From contig JBJMGV010000068.1 of assembly GCA_045807725.1 (NCBI GenBank), positions 1 to 64,000 on the forward strand: DNA of 64,000 bases, read 5' to 3'. Position numbers and translations under genes: made by a program. The DNA is from DATENM01 sp045807725 (lineage in GTDB: Bacteria; Acidobacteriota; Blastocatellia; UBA7656). Shown here in pieces: positions 60,857 to 64,000 of this stretch. The number at the start of each line of letters is the position of its first letter. Position 1 is the stretch's first letter. The notes beneath the pieces were generated by a model, which saw only the letters and a list, made by a program, of their open reading frames with translations, had not been told where the DNA came from and did not search any database.

Positions 60857-62566
60857 ATGGGTAAAGAGATCATCTACGACGCGGTCATCGTCGGGTCGGG
60901 AGCGACCGGCGGCTGGGCAGCAAAAGAACTCACACAGAAAGGGCTGAAGGTCGCTGTGCTCGAAGCCGGGCGCAAGCTCGACCCGCTCAAAGACTACACG
61001 GAACATACGTGGCCGTGGGAACTGAAGTATCGCGGCTTCGGCGACCAGCGCGATATGTCACGCACGCAGCCGATTCAGTCGAAGTGCTACGCGTGTAACG
61101 AGTATGGCCGCCAGTACTTCGTCAACGATCAGGAGAACCCATACACGACGCCGCCCGATAAGCCGTTCTACTGGATTCGCGCGCGGCAGGTCGGCGGGCG
61201 CTCGATCCCTTGGGGCCGGCAGACATATCGGCTGTCGAATTACGATTTCAAAGCCGGGAGCCACGACGGCTACGGCGACGACTGGCCGATCAGCTACGAA
61301 GACCTCGCGCCCTATTACGACAAGGTTGAAGAGTTCATCGGCATCAGCGGCGCGTATGAGAAGCTGCCGCAACTGCCCGACAGCCGTTTCTTGCCGGCGA
61401 TGGCCTACACCTGCGGCGAGCTGGTCTTGAAGAAAGCGGTCGATAATATGGGCGATCCGCACCGCCGCGTCACCATCGGGCGTTGCGCGATTCTGACCAA
61501 GCCTCTCCATCAAGGCACGCCCGACGCGCGCGCCGCCTGCCACTGGTGCGGCCACTGCGACAGAGGATGCACGACCGGCTCTTACTACAGCAGCCCGGCT
61601 TCGACGCTGCCCGCCGCCGCCCGCACAGGCAATATGACCTTGATTACAAACGCCGTCGTCAGCCACGTCGTCCTTGACCCGGCGACGGGCAAGGCCAGAG
61701 GCGTTCATTACGTCGATTCAATGACGCGCAATCACCGCGAAGTCGCAGGCAAGGTCGTTGTTCTCTGCGCCGGCACGCTGGAATCGACGCGCATTATGCT
61801 CAACTCCACGTCGTCGCAATACCCGAACGGCATCGCTAACAGTTCGGGCGCGCTCGGCCATTACTTGATGGACCACGTTGGCGGCGGCGGCGCGTCGGGA
61901 AGCCTTCCGATGCTCAGCGCCAAAGAACTGGCGCAGGACGGACGCGCCAACGGCATCTACATCCCGCGCTTTCGCAACCTGACGACGAAGCACGGCAAGT
62001 TCATTCGCGGTTATGGCTTTCAAGGCGGCGCGGGGCAACCGCTGTGGGAACACGCCAAAGGCATGCCGGGCTTCGGCTCTGAACTGAAGAAGCGCGTGCG
62101 CGAGTATCACCCGTGGAGCATCGGCCTGGGCGGCTTCGGCGAATGCCTGGCGCGTTATGAAAATCACGTTAGTCTCGACAAAGAGGTAGTAGACGCGTGG
62201 GGCATCCCCGTGCTGCACATTGAAACCGCGTTCGGCGACAACGAGCGCGAGATGGTCAAAGATATGGGCGACACGGCAGCCGAGATGCTCGAAGCCGCCG
62301 GCGTAAAAAATATTCAATCCAGTCACGGCCCCACTTCGACGCCGGGCATATTGATTCACGAAGTCGGCACCTGTCGTATGGGCAGCGACCCGAAAAAATC
62401 CGTGCTCAACAAATTCAACCAGGCGCATGACGTGAAGAACCTGTTCGTCACCGATGGCGCTTGTTACGTGTCGAGCGGCAATCAAAATCCGACCCTGACG
62501 ATGATGGCTATTACGGTGCGAGCCTGCGACTACATCACCGAAGAATACCGCGCCGGTCGCCTGTAG
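60857..62566 (+). CDS. GMC-family oxidoreductase
   Basis: A 569-residue flavoprotein of the glucose-methanol-choline family. The N-terminal FAD motif is VIVGSGATGGWAAKELTQKG. The substrate region has VGGRSIPWG, a Cys-rich CHWCGHCDRGC stretch (about 228-238), VLCAGTLESTRIML and HYLMDHVGGGG. The C-terminus has IHEVGTCRMGSDP and SSGNQNPTLTMMAI. This is the 2-keto/gluconate-dehydrogenase-like subgroup, frequently cytochrome- or quinone-linked and paired with a small subunit. No partner small subunit was recognised. The ATG follows GGAGACAAGC. It is likely cotranscribed with the isomerase. Confidence 0.92.
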   Translation: MGKEIIYDAVIVGSGATGGWAAKELTQKGLKVAVLEAGRKLDPLKDYTEHTWPWELKYRGFGDQRDMSRTQPIQSKCYACNEYGRQYFVNDQENPYTTPPDKPFYWIRARQVGGRSIPWGRQTYRLSNYDFKAGSHDGYGDDWPISYEDLAPYYDKVEEFIGISGAYEKLPQLPDSRFLPAMAYTCGELVLKKAVDNMGDPHRRVTIGRCAILTKPLHQGTPDARAACHWCGHCDRGCTTGSYYSSPASTLPAAARTGNMTLITNAVVSHVVLDPATGKARGVHYVDSMTRNHREVAGKVVVLCAGTLESTRIMLNSTSSQYPNGIANSSGALGHYLMDHVGGGGASGSLPMLSAKELAQDGRANGIYIPRFRNLTTKHGKFIRGYGFQGGAGQPLWEHAKGMPGFGSELKKRVREYHPWSIGLGGFGECLARYENHVSLDKEVVDAWGIPVLHIETAFGDNEREMVKDMGDTAAEMLEAAGVKNIQSSHGPTSTPGILIHEVGTCRMGSDPKKSVLNKFNQAHDVKNLFVTDGACYVSSGNQNPTLTMMAITVRACDYITEEYRAGRL

Positions 62567-62583
62567 CAAGGAGGGCAGAAATT

Positions 62584-63384
62584 ATGCGTAGACTGTTTGT
62601 CGTGTTGATTACATTGGCGCTGCTCTCCGCCGCGAGCGCGCCGGCGCAGACCCGGGCGAAGCGGCAACGCACGGCGGCCAACTCATCAGCGGCGAACACA
62701 GCGGCGAGCGGTATCGAGCCGCTGCGCAGCATCGCCGGCGAATTGAACGGGCGCACGGTGGCCGGCACTTTTGAAGGCAACGGGCGGTCAGTCCCTTTCA
62801 CGTTCACCTTCACGCGGGCCGATGTCATTGGCGACCGCGTGCAGATGAGCGGCGATTTCCAGATCGGCGGGCGAGTCTCGCAGAAGCTACAGAGCCGGCT
62901 GGTCGGGACGATGGCGACGGCAGATAATCCGTGGCCGAGCGCGCGTGAGGAAGCGCCAAAAGCGAAGCCGAAAGAGAACGCGAAGGCCGGCGAACAGAAA
63001 CAAGGGCGCGAAGCGAAAAACCCGGAAACGGCGGGGCAGCTCGGCCAGTTGTCGCAATCCACGCAGGACACGGCGCGCAAGACGCCGCCCGCGCCCGGCG
63101 AGCGCAACGAGCAGACGCAATCGCTTTACGCGCAAGCCGCCGAGGGCGTCGGCTGCGGCGCGTTTTACTTCACGATAGAATTGCCGCCGCAACTGCGCGC
63201 GGCGATGGGCGCGGGCCAACAGGCCGTACAGATGAACGTCGTGCTGGCGACGATAGACAATCCAGAGGGCGAACAGATCAGCCGCCTGATCTGCCGCGCA
63301 CATCGCCTGGCGATTACCAAATCCGCCGGCGATAACACGGGCAGCCTTGAGAAGCTGAATCGCCTGCTCGGCTCTGTGAGATAG
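62584..63384 (+). CDS. Uncharacterised secreted protein with Ala/Gln/Pro-rich linker
   Basis: A 266-residue exported protein, ATG at 62584 after GGAGGGCAG. The signal peptide is MRRLFVVLITLALLSAASAP. A ~90-residue beta domain follows (LRSIAGELNGRTVAGTFEG, VPFTFTFTRADVIGD), then a charged linker (EAPKAKPKENAKAGEQK) and a C-terminal domain VGCGAFYFTIELPPQLR. I do not recognise the family. It is 17 bp after the GMC oxidoreductase and probably belongs to the same operon. The start at 62461 lies inside the preceding gene and is unlikely. Confidence 0.65.
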   Translation: MRRLFVVLITLALLSAASAPAQTRAKRQRTAANSSAANTAASGIEPLRSIAGELNGRTVAGTFEGNGRSVPFTFTFTRADVIGDRVQMSGDFQIGGRVSQKLQSRLVGTMATADNPWPSAREEAPKAKPKENAKAGEQKQGREAKNPETAGQLGQLSQSTQDTARKTPPAPGERNEQTQSLYAQAAEGVGCGAFYFTIELPPQLRAAMGAGQQAVQMNVVLATIDNPEGEQISRLICRAHRLAITKSAGDNTGSLEKLNRLLGSVR

Positions 63385-63387
63385 ATC

Positions 63388-63450
63388 GGCAGCGCAATCG
63401 AATTCGGGCTGATGGACAATCCAGATGTTGGTATCAAAAACAATGGCCAT
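63388..63450 (-). pseudogene. Truncated PIN-domain (VapC-like) toxin start
   Basis: From the ATG at 63450, the frame reads MAIVFDTNIWIVHQPEF. MAIVFDTNIWI is the usual beginning of a PIN toxin, with the first catalytic Asp in FDTN. After about 15 residues the PIN pattern ends and the frame runs into sequence antisense to the gene at 62584-63384. The toxin is therefore cut off, presumably by a deletion that joined it to the 3' end of that gene. Its antitoxin lies directly upstream. Confidence 0.55.
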
Positions 63451-63618
63451 TTACGGTTTCAACAGCCGTTTGTGGCGAGTCTCATAGGTGTACTTCCACG
63501 CCTCCAACATCAATTCGTCAGCCGTCTTCTTCGTCTTTTTACTCTTGCGGGGCGCGGTCTTCGCCGCTTTGCCATTCCTGGATGAACCAGTCTTTCTGGT
63601 CGTCAATTCCTGAGCCAT
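63451..63618 (-). CDS. Small basic antitoxin-like protein next to truncated PIN toxin
   Basis: A 55-residue protein, ATG at 63616-63618 after AGGAGGCAG. It is strongly basic (RKSKKTKKTADEL) then WKYTYETRHKRLLKP. The PIN start codon begins directly after the antitoxin's stop codon (TAA at 63451-63453, then ATG at 63450). The size, charge and direct coupling fit a VapB-like antitoxin; no family is identified with certainty. It may persist without its toxin. Confidence 0.55.
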   Translation of the reverse strand: MAQELTTRKTGSSRNGKAAKTAPRKSKKTKKTADELMLEAWKYTYETRHKRLLKP

Positions 63619-63713
63619 ATCTGCTGCCTCCTGAACGGGTCTAATTCCATTAAACCAGACCGACTCTCAGTTGCCAATTGAATCATCTGTCTAACGTGCT
63701 ACTGCGCGCTGAC

Positions 63714-64000
63714 TCATTCCTCCGTCGCCGCGAGGCCGACGAAGGTCGGGCGAAGCGTCGCGTACAGATTTCGATAAAGCGGATAGAGCGATTCGTAACG
63801 GCTGACGGCGTCGGCGCTGGGCGTGACGGCATTTTCGGTCTTGATTGTTTGCGCGCAGGCCGTGTCTACGTCAGGCCACACGCCCGCGCCGACGCCCGCC
63901 AGCAACGCCGCGCCATACGCTGCGCCTTCCGTCGTATTCACCGTCACCAGTTCGACATTCAATACGTCGGCGAGAATCTGCCGCCACAGCAAGCTCTTCG
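63714..64000 (-). CDS. xylB: FGGY-family carbohydrate kinase, C-terminal end (xylulokinase-like, partial)
   Basis: The C-terminal ~95 residues of a sugar kinase; the gene continues past the right edge. KSLLWRQILADVLNVELVTVNTTEGAAYGAALLAG is the ATP-binding FGGY_C segment typical of xylulokinases (L-W-R-Q-I-x-A-D-V), and WPDVDTACAQTI then YESLYPLYRNLY are the usual tail. The xylulokinase assignment is probable, not certain; other FGGY kinases share the motif. It would complete the xylose pathway with XylA at 6134. Confidence 0.75.
   Translation of the reverse strand, partial: KSLLWRQILADVLNVELVTVNTTEGAAYGAALLAGVGAGVWPDVDTACAQTIKTENAVTPSADAVSRYESLYPLYRNLYATLRPTFVGLAATEE

Overview
This is GC-rich bacterial DNA (roughly 60% G+C by eye). 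It most likely comes from an Acidobacteriota genome, possibly class Blastocatellia. The best support is the secreted VWA protein at 37697-39928, which has the layout of the 'VWFA-related Acidobacterial domain' family. A seven-bladed-propeller histidine kinase, a giant TPR protein, two secreted subtilases, DUF2934 and abundant palindromic intergenic repeats also fit. The lineage call is inference; there is no rRNA or tRNA in the window to confirm it.

Layout. 1-225 is the tail of an ISKra4-like transposase. 346-5884 holds a two-subunit 2-oxoacid:ferredoxin oxidoreductase (korAB) and two sugar/alcohol oxidoreductases. 6134-10700 is a minus-strand run of xylose isomerase plus coenzyme F420 genes (cofE, cofC, cofD, and an F420:NADP oxidoreductase). 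11249-14488 has a stand-alone receiver, a Uma2 nuclease, an EEP-fold hydrolase and a membrane protein. 14920-24061 is an accessory region: two secreted subtilases enclose three CRISPR arrays with one shared 37-bp repeat, an orphan cas6, a frameshifted csm4-like remnant, hicBA, a decayed PIN-toxin gene, and a striking 21-bp-period array of palindromes (17634-17876). No effector cas gene other than the remnant and no adaptation gene is present. 24202-31963 has a GAF/sigma-54 activator, a secreted duplicated-domain protein, a second Uma2 protein and a ~1,311-residue TPR protein.

32242-42938 is redox and energy metabolism: NfnAB-type transhydrogenase, a quinol-dependent nitric oxide reductase with CRP- and FNR-like sites upstream, the VWA protein, and the proton-translocating transhydrogenase PntAB. 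With korAB and the F420:NADP oxidoreductase, this window contains four ways of moving electrons among ferredoxin, NADH, NADPH and F420. 43099-52088 is stress and signalling: CBS protein, LarB, DUF2934-Hsp20, hybrid PAS kinase, pyridoxamine-oxidase-like protein, universal stress protein and an NtrC-type regulator. 52246-64000 is sugar and nucleotide scavenging: GH3 glycosidase, S1/P1 nuclease, propeller sensor kinase, TIM-barrel isomerase plus GMC oxidoreductase, a truncated toxin-antitoxin pair, and the end of a xylulokinase-like gene.

Intergenic DNA is heavily patterned. At least fifteen gaps hold hairpins whose two arms are inverted short tandem repeats (periods 7 to 10 bp, many motif families). 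Two clusters hold 49-51 bp palindromic units. Three copies of a ~220-bp full-length-palindromic, MITE-like element (27808, 44020, 54909) are flanked by short AT-rich duplications; two of them sit exactly on TAA stop codons.
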